Below, piece after piece: positions 10,227 to 19,538 of a DNA stretch of 28,811 bases (its first letter is position 1; every line of letters begins with the position of its first letter). The translations under genes were made by a program, and so were the position numbers. The DNA lies in the NCBI GenBank assembly GCA_015852425.1, contig JAAAIG010000489.1, positions 1-28,811 on the forward strand. Direction: 5' to 3'. This stretch comes from Gryganskiella cystojenkinii (taxonomy: Eukaryota; Mortierellomycota; Mortierellomycetes; Mortierellales; Mortierellaceae). The notes beneath the pieces were generated by a model. It was not told where the DNA came from and searched no databases. It saw only the letters and a list, made by a program, of their open reading frames with translations.

Positions 10227-11488
10227 TTACGTATTCGTTCCACGTTCAAAGTTGTCCCGAATATCCTTCGTGTATTTGTCATAGAACCTGGCAATCTTTT
10301 GGTTGAATTTCTGGTTGGCGTCGTTGATGTAGTTCACGTCCGCATCCTCCTTGTGAGCCCTGCGCTTAGAGAATCGACTACGGGCGTCGATCTGCTTGGC
10401 GACATCGGCAGCAAGACGATCGATTGCCAACGCATTCGGTTTTGCATCCGACAAGAACTCGACAGAATTGGCATCCCGATAGAATCCTGAATCTGCTGAC
10501 ACGACTAGCTCACCATCTTCGTTCGTGTGCATCGCTGCCTCCTTCTTGGCATTGTACGCGGTCAAGTTTGGTTTGAGCTCTCCGACTTGCTTGAGATACT
10601 TTTTGTGGTTCATCTGATCCCAATCTATAAGATAAACCATGAGCCGTTAGCAAAATTGTTCATACTATAGGACCTGTTCCTTCCTAGTCAACATCCGAGT
10701 CAATTGTAACTAAAGATGAGTTCTTACCAGTAAACTTGTTGTCCATTCTGTTCTTCTTGGCTTCTTGCTTCTCGTTCCATCTCTCCACGCTCTCAGCAGA
10801 GTATCCCCAGTATTGAGACCGCTCATAGTCTTTGCCAGCCTCCTCCAGATCGCGTTTTTCTATCAACTTCTGTGCCTCCTCGCGTGCTTTCTCTTTCTTG
10901 AGCTCCTCCCGTGGATTGCTCCTTGTCTTTTGATGTTCATCCATGAGATCTTTGCGATTTGCGTCCTTGGATGCGGTCTAAGGCCCGATATTTAGCACAA
11001 AGAACGAGAGCGGGTTAGACATTTTTCCAGCAACAAAATAATGAACAAAGAATTATATAGCATTTTTTTTGAGTCCTTGCCATTTTTTGACGAAGTCCCT
11101 TGAGTTTCGCCATTCTTTCTGCCATGGTCAAAGGAGCGTCGACAGGTTTTGCAGACGTTGAAGATGCTGACTGCATCTCTTGGTCCTGATCAGCTGATGT
11201 TGAGGCGGATTCAGTATCCTGATCTGCAGTGGCCTTTCGCTTTAATGCCGATTTTTTTGATGTTGTTGCCTTCTTCGTCTCCTGCTCTTGTTCGACCTCT
11301 TGCTCGGATGTAGTCGTGGTATCGATGGTGGTGATGGTGGTAGTGGTTGTTGTTGTGAGAGTCTCGACAATCTCCTCTGCTGGCACAGCCTCGTCATGTG
11401 CAATGTTGGTCTCCATTTCAGCAGCTGCAGCAGCTGCGGAAGCAGCGGCCTTGCTCTTCTTGGTGGCGGCCCTTTTCTTTGGTGGCAT
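10227..11488 (-). CDS. syf2: Pre-mRNA-splicing factor SYF2
   Basis: Component of the Prp19/NineTeen-associated spliceosome complex in the nucleus. Exons 11081-11488, 10728-10977 and 10227-10624 give 351 aa and keep frame throughout. The conserved SYF2 region runs from about residue 115 to the end: MAERMAKLKGLRQKM, then ANRKDLMDEHQ, KRDLEEAGKDYERSQYWGYSAE, DWDQMNHKKYLKQV, LKPNLTAYN, DRLAADVAKQIDARSRFSKRR, and INDANQKFNQKIARFYDKYT. The first 110 residues are a low-complexity Ala/Thr/Glu/Lys extension, which makes the protein longer than most SYF2 proteins. The first intron appears to start with GC rather than GT; the second has normal GTAAGA-TAG borders. A minus-strand AATAAA motif (TTTATT at 10144-10149) lies about 80 bases past the stop. 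It is divergent with the methyltransferase gene. Confidence 0.95.
10978..11080 (-). other. Probable GC-AG intron of SYF2
   Basis: The exon ends in AAAATG and the intron would begin GCAAGG and end CCTTAG (103 bases). No GT donor nearby restores the conserved join LRQKM/T-ASKDANRKDL, which matches the ungapped order of these motifs in other SYF2 proteins. The GCAAG start matches the usual form of the minor GC donor class. Confidence 0.7.
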
Positions 11489-12022
11489 TATGATGCGTGG
11501 TAAATGTCGAGTGGAATTAGAGCGAAAAAGATGCAGAACCCTTCAAACCATTCGATAAAGACTTTGCCTCCCCACAGGAAAGAGGATTTCCACGTCACAG
11601 AAGTATTGTCGTAAAGCATTTGCTGTATCTCTCTGATTTCTAAAAATCGGCGGTCACCGAAAGGAGGTCCACTGTTTCTTCTTCCTCCGCCTTTGATGCC
11701 GTCCTCGTTGCTGCTGGTTCGAAAAGGTACAGAGGTGGACGCGCTGCCGAAACGCGTGCGTTCAGCCCCTTGAATCACGGAGAACAGAAGAGACCCCCCT
11801 TGTGCAACCGTTGACAATGACCACGGAGACAATAGCAATAGCACTGACTTTTTTTTTATGGCCCTCACTCTCGCTTGCGTATTTCTCTTTCGTTCTTTCG
11901 TTCTTTCGTTCTTTTTCTCTTCTCCTAATCATACCGACCTACCTCGATACCAACGCCATTAACTTCCCTTCTCTGCAGTCGGGTCCTCCAACACCCAGAC
12001 TGAACCTCCTCAAAGCACTGTA
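11489..12022. promoter_or_regulatory. Divergent promoter region between SYF2 and the methyltransferase gene
   Basis: This 534-base region separates two genes transcribed away from each other. Its right half is pyrimidine-rich and includes a tandem CTTTCGTT repeat at about 11887-11912. A strong acceptor-like tract ending in CTGCAG (11976-11978) sits 45 bases before the methyltransferase ATG, so a 5'UTR intron or a further 5' exon is possible. No in-frame upstream start could be joined cleanly. Confidence 0.5.
11887..11912. repeat. Short tandem repeat (CTTTCGTT)3
   Basis: Three copies of the eight-base unit CTTTCGTT are followed by a T-rich tail, within the pyrimidine tract upstream of the methyltransferase gene. 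It is probably a simple-sequence repeat in the core promoter or leader. Confidence 0.8.
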
Positions 12023-12939
12023 ATGAACCCAGACGGTGTCAATTTCCAACAGAACATGAGCGAATATGTTCAAATAGACCGCAAGGTCTTCTTTGCTGCG
12101 GCGGACAGGAACAAGGATGTCATCTTGAATCAGTTAAAGCCCTATCTTGCTCAGAGTCGTTTAGGTGCGTTATGAACAGCACTCGCAAAGCCATCTGATT
12201 TTTATATCATCTTGACATGTACAATCTGACAACGGCGTTTCTTCTCGTAACCCGCCGCCTTTAGTTCTCGAAGTCGGGTCCGGCTCGGGACAACATATAC
12301 AACACTTTTCAAGTCATTATCCAAACGTGGTCTTCCAGCCTACGGAATATGACACTGCATTGCTTCCGAGTATTGAGGCTTACTCGCAAGATCTTATCCA
12401 TAGAGGCCATCACATCAAGACCCCTCTAGAATTAGACGCCACCAATTCATCACACTGGAAAACAGTGCACCAAGCCGGCCTCGATGAAGAATTCACCGCA
12501 ACGGAAGGAGAGAGTGGGTGCTATGACCTGGTTCTCACCACCAATGTCTTTCACATCTCGCCCTGGATCGTAGGCGAGTCGATTGTCCGGGGTGCGGGCA
12601 AGGTCCTCAAGACGGGTGGACATTTAATCACCTATGGCCCTTTCAAACGGAACGGAGAGTTTAATACGGAAAGCAATCGTGAGGTATGCAAGGAAATAGC
12701 CCTTTAGTAAGATGATACACATGTCCAGCTCCTATGTTAATGTACTGACTTACTTGCTTGATCGAATCTAGTTTGATCAAACCCTTCGAAGTCGCGACCC
12801 ATCGTGGGGTGTCCGAGATATGGAGGCGATCAAAGCCGTAGCGGCAGACAAGGAGGTTGGCTTGAGACTCGAGAAGATTATTGATATGCCTTCAAATAAC
12901 TATCTTTTGGTTTTTCAAAAGTATCAACATGAGTTGTAA
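12023..12939 (+). CDS. METTL26/UPF0585 (DUF938) family SAM-dependent methyltransferase-like protein
   Basis: Predicted class I methyltransferase fold of the UPF0585/METTL26 family, whose substrate is not established. Exons 12023-12164, 12265-12683 and 12772-12939 give 242 aa with clean frame joins. Residues 24-32 hold the family start motif FAAADRNKD. The SAM-binding motif I is VLEVGSGSGQH (48-58), followed by HFSSHYPNVVFQPTEYD. Middle motifs are LVLTTNVFHISPW and GGHLITYGPFKRNGEF. The C-terminus has the typical FDQTLRSRDPSWGVRDME and MPSNNYLLVFQK. Length is slightly above the family's usual 200-220 aa because of about 20 extra N-terminal residues. A MSEY start at residue 12 is possible, and a 5' exon cannot be ruled out. 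An AATAAA signal lies at 12964-12969, 25 bases past the stop. Confidence 0.93.
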
Positions 12940-13155
12940 TCTAAAGGACGATGTGACAACATAAATAAAAGAACTAGAACCCTCCTCTGAGCCTTACCAT
13001 GGTTTTAATCAAACAACCTGGATATTTTTTTAAAAAAAATATAAAAAATCATTCGTGTGCCTGCGTCAATAAGTGTTTCCGACTCGGTGTCTAAGTTAAG
13101 TGTAGTGATTTATCAAGTGCAGGTCCAGCAGCCGCTGATAAGGTCCATCTGGCTG

Positions 13156-13990
13156 TCAGCTCTCTCTCTGTCTTCTCCACAGATATCCCACGTTGATAAA
13201 AGAAAACGACCAGACAATTGTGAGCAACTGCTTTTTTCCTGCTTCAGTGGTTGGTCTCATCATCTTCGCCAAAACCCCAGGTGCCTGGCATGATGTGACT
13301 GAGCCAGCTGAGTTTGTGTTGTTCGATCCCAATCTCCGCTCAACTTTGATATCGAACCTGAAGAATTCAAGATCTTTGTTATCTTTTAGTATTCGCAATT
13401 CATTACCCACTTTTTATCTTATGAGACTACCTTACCCTGGCGCAAATCCCGTGGGTTTACCGCCATGGTTGCAGTTGGGGTTCGTAACGTGAACTGGTAA
13501 GGGAATAGGCCTTCCGAAGATTGGAGATGTGTTTTCCTCTTTTGTAACATTCGCACAGTCCCTCCAAATCATTTTCTTGCGTTTCAAAGACGAACCCCAC
13601 CAAGCCGGAAGTGTTGCCACATATCTCCAGCTCGCAACAAAAAGGCAAAAGCTGAAAACTGTGATTTTTCAGATCAAGAAGAGGTTTGATCAAAAGTACC
13701 GTAGCCTTTATTATTTGATGTTTCGAACGTGCAACTGGTCTGTGCTTGTTCAGATGGGTAACGTTGGATGTTTTTTTATGCGCCAGCAGTAGAGTTGTGA
13801 GAGAGCTGTCAACAAACTCGAATCGTGCCAACAAATAATAACGTCCAAAAGGTGGTTTGAGCGAGAACATTAACTCCACTATATCGCCACGGAACAGAAC
13901 GTCCTTGTCCGAACTTTGAAAAAACGACTTGTCTCTTGTGGAGAGATAAAATAAAGAGATATCCTCACCAGAGATTGGCGACCTTACCAA
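13156..13990 (-). CDS. Unrecognised spliced gene, probably partial at 5' end
   Basis: I do not recognise this protein. Three exons can be chained on the minus strand: 13700-13990, 13461-13651 and 13156-13357. They sum to 684 bases, a whole number of codons, giving about 227 aa. Intron 13652-13699 (GTACTT to TTTCAG) is 48 bases, so retention would also keep frame. Intron 13358-13460 has a GTAAAC donor, a TACTAAAA branch-like motif and TTCTTCAG. The leftmost coding base follows a CTTTTTCTAG acceptor at 13991-13992, so an upstream exon with the start is missing. The protein alternates hydrophobic and polar residues in a way that suggests a beta-rich fold (VELMFSLKPPFGRYYLLARF; PFCCELEICG; TIVWSFSF) and ends in a basic LWRRQRES tail. 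It is convergent with the methyltransferase gene, with a 216-base gap. A chance frame is possible. Confidence 0.45.
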
Positions 13991-16442
13991 CTAGAAAAAG
14001 AAGAGATAGTGAAGTCGAGGGACGAAACACTGGTGCTGGGTTGAGTGCTTTGCATTAGGCACTAAAACATTGCTGTTTTGGCTCGAAACGCGGCGAACGA
14101 ATCAGGGGGTGCAAAGATGCGGTAGCCTCCAAGGTCTCAAGAAGCCTCAAGACGAGAACTGAATGAAAAGCTTCCCAGTCTATGTTTCGTTTTCAAAAGT
14201 TTTGTTCGCATTAAACACGGGACCATCTACAAGACGAGCCCCACCCCATGTGCGTCAGTGGAAATCTCGATGTCGAAACAACGAAATACAGTACGCAGAT
14301 AGAAGTAAACTATCGTTTCGATAACTTGCGGTCAATTGAAAACCCGCTCAGGGCAGAAGTGGCGCTGAAGATAAGTGAATCCGACAGGAGGGGAGGAAAC
14401 AGCGAAAAGATCGATCCCCATTGGGTTTCGGTTTGGATGGAGCAGTTGACCTTGAGCTGATAGGACAAATACCCGAACGAACAATCTTTCAGCTCTTGCT
14501 TTCAATAATGTGTGGGGGTGAGACACGGAAAAGCGAAGAAGAGCTATGGCCAGAAAGGGAGACATCCATTATGACAATCCGACACTGCGTGGGCGGTTGG
14601 AGAAAGGCGGGAGGAAATAACGAATTTTTTATTTTTCGCATCCCAGGAGAGGGACTTCTCTCTCCACATCTCATCTTTCTTCTCTTTTGCTTATCTCTTT
14701 CGCTTCATTATTTGTTCACGCTGCAATCCTCATCCGCATCCTCATTCTTATCCTTTTCTTTTGCGATCTCTTCCTTCCTTCCTTTGTTACTCCTCGTCAG
14801 ATACTCTGCTCCTCGTTGCCAAATACGACAATTGAACGACCCTCTCTTATAATTCTCCACCTGCATACTTTGAAAATAGAACGCCTCACCTATTGTGAAC
14901 ATTAGCACAGGTAGGAATCCTTTCTTCCTTCTCACTGCAGATCGATCTGATCCGCAAACAACTCGCTCTTTCTTCCCCTTCTTTCCTTCTGGCACCACAC
15001 CTACACACCATCCTTCTTGCCTTCACGCTTTTATTTCATATTCTTGAACGTTTATCCGTCACTCTCGTCCATTGGCTACAATGAAAAAATTCTTCGTCTC
15101 ATTTTTGTGATCATGGTTAGTTCAGTTGTCCTCACTTTTATCTTCCTCTCTCTCTCCTTTACTTTCCTCTCCGCACCGACAGAGGAAGGAGATAACGGTA
15201 TTGGGGACAGAGTGTATTATCTATCATCCCGCAACTTCTTTTTTTCCATTCTTTTTGACTTTGGTGGGAATGCTCTCCAATGATGCAAGTCGAGTAACCA
15301 AAGAAAAATCTGCGGAGAAGAGATGCTGTTGTTGTTGTTGTGTTACTCTTTTTGTCAACCTTGATTGTGGAAGAGGGAGGGGTTTGAAAAACACCAAAGC
15401 CAGTCAAAGTGGCGAGCTCGCCCTATCTCTGGAGCTAACCTTGTGCTTCCTTCGGTTCTTTTTTTGGTGCAACCTTTTTCCAATCTTTTATTTTTTCATT
15501 TGCGCACGACCCACCAAAAGGTTGGGCATTGGGCACTTTTTGTTTTGAGCGTGTGTTTGCCTTGCAGCCCTTTTTTTTTGTCTGCTGCTGCTCATTTGTT
15601 CCGTCCAACCACCTCCTTCCCCCAACTCGACTTATCAGTGGCGGAAGACAGCAGTGAAAAAGGAGCCAAGTCGTCCGTGCCCTTCTACTGCCTTTTGTCC
15701 ACAAATAACCGTTCAACGCCTCCTCCACCCCACAGCTTTCCCTTTTTCCTCATTATAAACTCTCCCTGCATTTGGTTTGTTCCTTTGCCTCCATTTGATT
15801 CCATTCCTCTTCCCCCTCTTGCCCTCTTCCCCACCCGCCCTCTTCATTCCTATCAACCACTCTCCTTCGTCCCCTTCTCAACCCCCTTCTCCACTCCACT
15901 CCCCTCTCCACCCCCGGCGAAAGGACTGATCACACGTTGATGTAATTAGACCGTTGTTCAATCACACCCCCTTCCCATTTACTCCACATTAACAACAAAC
16001 CCCTGTCCCTTTTTTCATCCATTCTGTTCTTTTCTGCCCAGTTCACACGCACCTTCACCTATCGATAACACATTATTTCTCACAAGGCAAAAAATAATGC
16101 CTGCCTGTTGGACTTTTGAGCAGCCGGGAATTGATTTTGCCTCGAGACACTCTTGCATCTTTTTTTTTTCTGCCTTGTGTTATCTTTTTCTCCTTCCTCC
16201 TCCTGTGGTGCCATTTTTTATTTTATTTTTTTGATAATTCCCCGCTGGTCTGCCCCCCTCTTTCTCCTTTTTTGTTGATTATTCGCCCTCTCTCTCTTTC
16301 TTCTTTGGACCAAGAGGATTGACCACGTCTCTCTTCTCTCTTTTTGTTCTTCTCCAAAATAGAAGTTCTTTCTCGTTCACACGCAACAATAACTGCAACA
16401 AGAAACAATAGCCGCAAGAAGATAAAAAAACAACCAAGTCAG

Positions 16443-17063
16443 GTAAGCAAACTCAATCCAAGTGAAAAATTGACAGAAGAAAATGCGCCCAAGCAGAATC
16501 AAGCAACCAAACACGAGGATGAACACTACGCGGATGACTGCCATTACGATGCTGCAACCACAGACTGACCAAATCCTCTTCTTCTCTTCTTCTCTTTCCC
16601 TTGTTTCTTATCTCTCTTTCCTTTGCATGTTGCCTCGTTGCCTTGCTTTTTTTCCCTTCAAAATTCACCCCCTGCCCTCTATCTCTCTCTCTTCAACAAC
16701 CCCTTCCTTTCCTCCCCTATTTTTTTTTTTTTTGCTTGCTTGCTTGCTTTATCTTTCATCGTCCTCCCTCCTTCCTTTTCTTTCTTCCCTGACCTCTTCA
16801 TGCATTTTTCTTGCTAATCTCACCTGTCTACTCTTCTTATTCGTTGGTGTTGTTGCTTTGTCCTCGATTCCTGTTTCTCTCCCTCTCTTCTTGCGACCCC
16901 TCTTTTCTATTACTCCTTCTCTCCTTCTTTTCCTTCGTTCTTATTTTCCTTCTCACTTTTTTTCCCTCGATTTCGTTTCCCTTCCCTTTCCTTTCCCTTT
17001 CTTTTCCCTTCCCTTTCACATCGTTTGCACCATCTCCAACACCAATCCAATATTTTTCAACAG
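16443..17063 (+). other. Probable 5'UTR intron of the CBM21 gene
   Basis: A consensus donor, CAG|GTAAGC, at 16443 and an acceptor, TATTTTTCAACAG, ending at 17063 would define a 621-base pyrimidine-rich intron. After removal, the exon from 17064 has no ATG until the CBM21 start at 17196, which fits an untranslated leader. No transcript evidence was available. Confidence 0.4.
16732..16748. repeat. Short (TTGC)4 tandem repeat
   Basis: Four TTGC units follow a run of T residues within the pyrimidine-rich leader region. It is simple sequence with no evident function. Confidence 0.75.
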
Positions 17064-17195
17064 CGCATACACTTGTCTTGAGACCCACTGCACGAACCAA
17101 CCAAACAAAAAAGAGTTCTAAAGCTCTGTCTCAGCTGTGCGTGCGCGATCATCCCCTTGGTACCTCCTCCTCCGTCTACCTAATCGACGTTTCCA

Positions 17196-19094
17196 ATGTC
17201 CCTCTCCTCTTCCCCCGCAGATTCGACGTCTCCTCAACCCTTGGTTCTCTCTAGCCCAGATCGCGTTGTCTTTAGGGCTATCCCGCACACACTCGCCCCC
17301 ACCAACAAGCGAGTCACTCTTTCCCTTCGAAAATCCCCTACCGCTGCGAGACCCACAGACATCACTCCCGCCGCCGCAGTAGCATCTTCGATCCCAACAG
17401 CACTGGACACACTCCCAGCCGTTAAGACCCCGACCTCCCCTTCTTCAGAACCCACGACTGTGCCACTCAATCACCAGAGCCCAAACTCACATAGACGCAG
17501 CTCAAGCTTGACGACATTGACGGATCTTGAGCTCGTGACTGTGTCCTCAACTGCTTCCGCCGCCATCCCCACGGCCAACAAGTCCAGCACAACGACAAAA
17601 TCTAACCCCAGCAACACTTCATACCCTGAAAAACTCTCTCCACGCGTCACGATCAACAACAGCCTAGTTCGCAAACAGGGCACCACCCAGTTGTTGCTCA
17701 AGAACGGCCTCCCTATCAAATCCGCAATGAAGAGCCCCCTGGCCACTCCAAGCCCCAACAACGCCAGTCCTGTAGCACTCTGCAGACCTTCCTCCGTTCG
17801 CTCGCACTCCTCACCGTCGCCTCTCTCCAGTCCCAAATACGTTCACTTCAACACACAACTGGAACATGTGCGACTCTTCCTCCAGGGCGAGACCCCTTCC
17901 TGCATTGCCGAACGTGAGACCATTATTGACTGCCGTCAGGAGAACAGTACAACGAGCGTTATCAAGTTGACATTGCTCAACTGGTCTGTTGTTACCCCTG
18001 GCTCCTTCCAACCGGGCAACATTGACGCGGGTGCGTCCCCTTTGAAGGTCGAGAACATGACGCTCTCAGAGGACCAAACTCAGCTCCGGGGCACGGTTCT
18101 GATCCACAACATTGCCTTCCACAAACATGTCTCTGTCCGGTTCACGGTCGACTTTTGGCGGACACAGACAGAGCTCATGGCCGACTATATGGAATCGATC
18201 CCTGGTTCGGCCTTGGATCGGTTCGCGTTCGTGATTCCACTGGAGATGGAGGACAGGACGATGGTGGAAAAGACATTCTGTTTCGCGGTACGGTATCAGG
18301 TCATTGGCCGGGAATTCTGGGACAGTAATAATGGAATGAATTACCAGTTGGAATGCAAGCGTGTCGTGGTTGTGGCTCCTTCTTCCTCTGCTACCACCGC
18401 AGGCGGCATGGGAGCCATGTTAGATCTCTCCAAGCAGATGAACAACATCGTGCTCGCCGCTCGTATGCCCGACTACGGCAAGCCCGTCCTCAAGAAGAAG
18501 CACAGCTCACGTTATGACTTTTCGACCTCGCTCTCGGCTGCTTATAGTGGCTCCTCCACGCCCTCGAATGCCTCGACCTCTTGGCTGGAGCCCTCCGCTG
18601 CTCAAAAGTCTGCCTACCGTCCAAGTGAGTATATCTCTCCTGTTCAGTCGCCTCCCGGCTACCATCATTCGCTCTATGCGTCCTCGCCAAAGTTCATCAG
18701 TCCCTACCTTTCGACCACGACCACGATGATGGGCTCGCCCAACCCTGAGCATTTTCAACTTGGATTCGAGCAACTCTCGCTCGAAAACTCGATGATAAAG
18801 AAGAGTAATGGCGGTTTTGATCCGGATGTGACGGTCGCATCACCTATGGGACCCACGCGTTCTCAGTCATACCCTTCGGGCTTCTATGGATCGCCCCCCA
18901 AGTTGTCGTCCTCGTCGCCCATCTCGATCCCCTCTGGTCAGGCACCTTCGAACCGTCCTGCGGTCGGATCCTCAAGTTACTATGATCTCGTCGATCGCTA
19001 CTGCTTTTACGAGTCCAGCCCTCATTCGAGTCCTTACACTAGCCCTTACTCGAGTTACCCAAACTCACCTCCAGCTACCTGCATTCGCGGTTAA
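17196..19094 (+). CDS. CBM21 protein phosphatase 1 regulatory (glycogen-targeting) subunit
   Basis: Predicted Gac1/PPP1R3-type subunit that brings type 1 phosphatase to glycogen and so promotes glycogen synthase activation. It is a single exon of 632 aa, and the ATG at 17196 is the first in the presumed leader exon. Residues 1-210 are Ser/Thr/Pro-rich and likely disordered. A PP1-docking RVxF motif is present as KYVHF (214-218), preceded by a basic IKSAMK patch. The CBM21 domain spans about 284-386: VENMTLSEDQTQLRGTVLI, NIAFHKHVSVRFTVDFW, then CFAVRYQVIGREFWDSNNG with the family's typical WDSNNG carbohydrate-site motif and NYQLEC. The C-terminal 240 residues are Ser/Pro/Tyr-rich with repeated YxSP-like elements and SPYTSPYSSYP near the end. 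An AATAAA signal is at 19317-19322. It is convergent with the PX gene. Confidence 0.93.
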   Translation: MSLSSSPADSTSPQPLVLSSPDRVVFRAIPHTLAPTNKRVTLSLRKSPTAARPTDITPAAAVASSIPTALDTLPAVKTPTSPSSEPTTVPLNHQSPNSHRRSSSLTTLTDLELVTVSSTASAAIPTANKSSTTTKSNPSNTSYPEKLSPRVTINNSLVRKQGTTQLLLKNGLPIKSAMKSPLATPSPNNASPVALCRPSSVRSHSSPSPLSSPKYVHFNTQLEHVRLFLQGETPSCIAERETIIDCRQENSTTSVIKLTLLNWSVVTPGSFQPGNIDAGASPLKVENMTLSEDQTQLRGTVLIHNIAFHKHVSVRFTVDFWRTQTELMADYMESIPGSALDRFAFVIPLEMEDRTMVEKTFCFAVRYQVIGREFWDSNNGMNYQLECKRVVVVAPSSSATTAGGMGAMLDLSKQMNNIVLAARMPDYGKPVLKKKHSSRYDFSTSLSAAYSGSSTPSNASTSWLEPSAAQKSAYRPSEYISPVQSPPGYHHSLYASSPKFISPYLSTTTTMMGSPNPEHFQLGFEQLSLENSMIKKSNGGFDPDVTVASPMGPTRSQSYPSGFYGSPPKLSSSSPISIPSGQAPSNRPAVGSSSYYDLVDRYCFYESSPHSSPYTSPYSSYPNSPPATCIRG

Positions 19095-19538
19095 GAACAT
19101 ATGACCTCGCCTTTCTCTCACACATATACACGCACAATCACACAATCACACCTCTTTCCAGCATTTTGTCTTTCTATTAGGTTTCTTTTCTTGTACTGTA
19201 CCATACCCAACTCGCTTTGCTTTTTCGTTCGAATTGTATTTCTTTTTGCGTTTTTCTTTCGCGTTTTTTTTTTCAGCATGTACTTCTATCGTTTGATATC
19301 TTTTTGCAACAAAAAAAATAAACACGTCTGCAATCATCTCTTAAACTTCTTTGTACTCTCATGATGTTGCACAGCAACACTTTTCTGTCGATTTTTTTCT
19401 GTTTTTGAGTGGGTATCACTATCCACTCTCAGGTGTACGAACTATGACTCGTCCATTGATGCAGAATGCAGAGAGATTACAATAATATATTATTAATACT
19501 TTTGTTGTTGTTATTGCTGCTGTTATATTTGCAGCTGC
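19095..19538. other. 3' intergenic region between convergent genes
   Basis: This 444-base stretch is AT-rich and carries the probable polyadenylation signal of the CBM21 gene (AATAAA at 19317-19322). The right side, near 19485-19530, has a TAATATATTATTAATA-rich segment that could serve the minus-strand PX gene. No coding sequence is supported. Confidence 0.55.

Larger units (their letters stand above)
13991..17195. promoter_or_regulatory. Long intergenic region and leader of the CBM21 gene
   Basis: About 3.2 kb lie between divergent genes. The left part (to about 14640) may hold the missing 5' exon of the orphan minus-strand gene. From about 14640 to 17190 the plus strand is overwhelmingly C and T, with runs of T and CTTCC-type repeats. 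Open frames there translate to Ser/Leu/Phe/Pro-rich nonsense. No protein domain or tRNA was found. A fungal gene with such a leader is usually long in 5'UTR and strongly regulated, but that is inference. Confidence 0.5.

Noticed and set aside
14248..14852. Two overlapping plus-strand frames that might be a small gene
   Set aside because: No domain, no splice chain and no promoter context. The second frame runs into the pyrimidine tract and becomes low in complexity.
15365..15940. Plus-strand open frame of 191 codons
   Set aside because: CT-rich DNA yields few stops on this strand. The sequence is Pro/Ser/Leu/Phe-rich with no motif, and no exon context was found.
16483..17121. Long plus-strand open frame (212 codons) rich in Ser, Leu, Phe, Pro
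   Set aside because: It arises from the pyrimidine tract upstream of the CBM21 gene. The composition is low in complexity with no domain, and it spans a likely 5'UTR intron.
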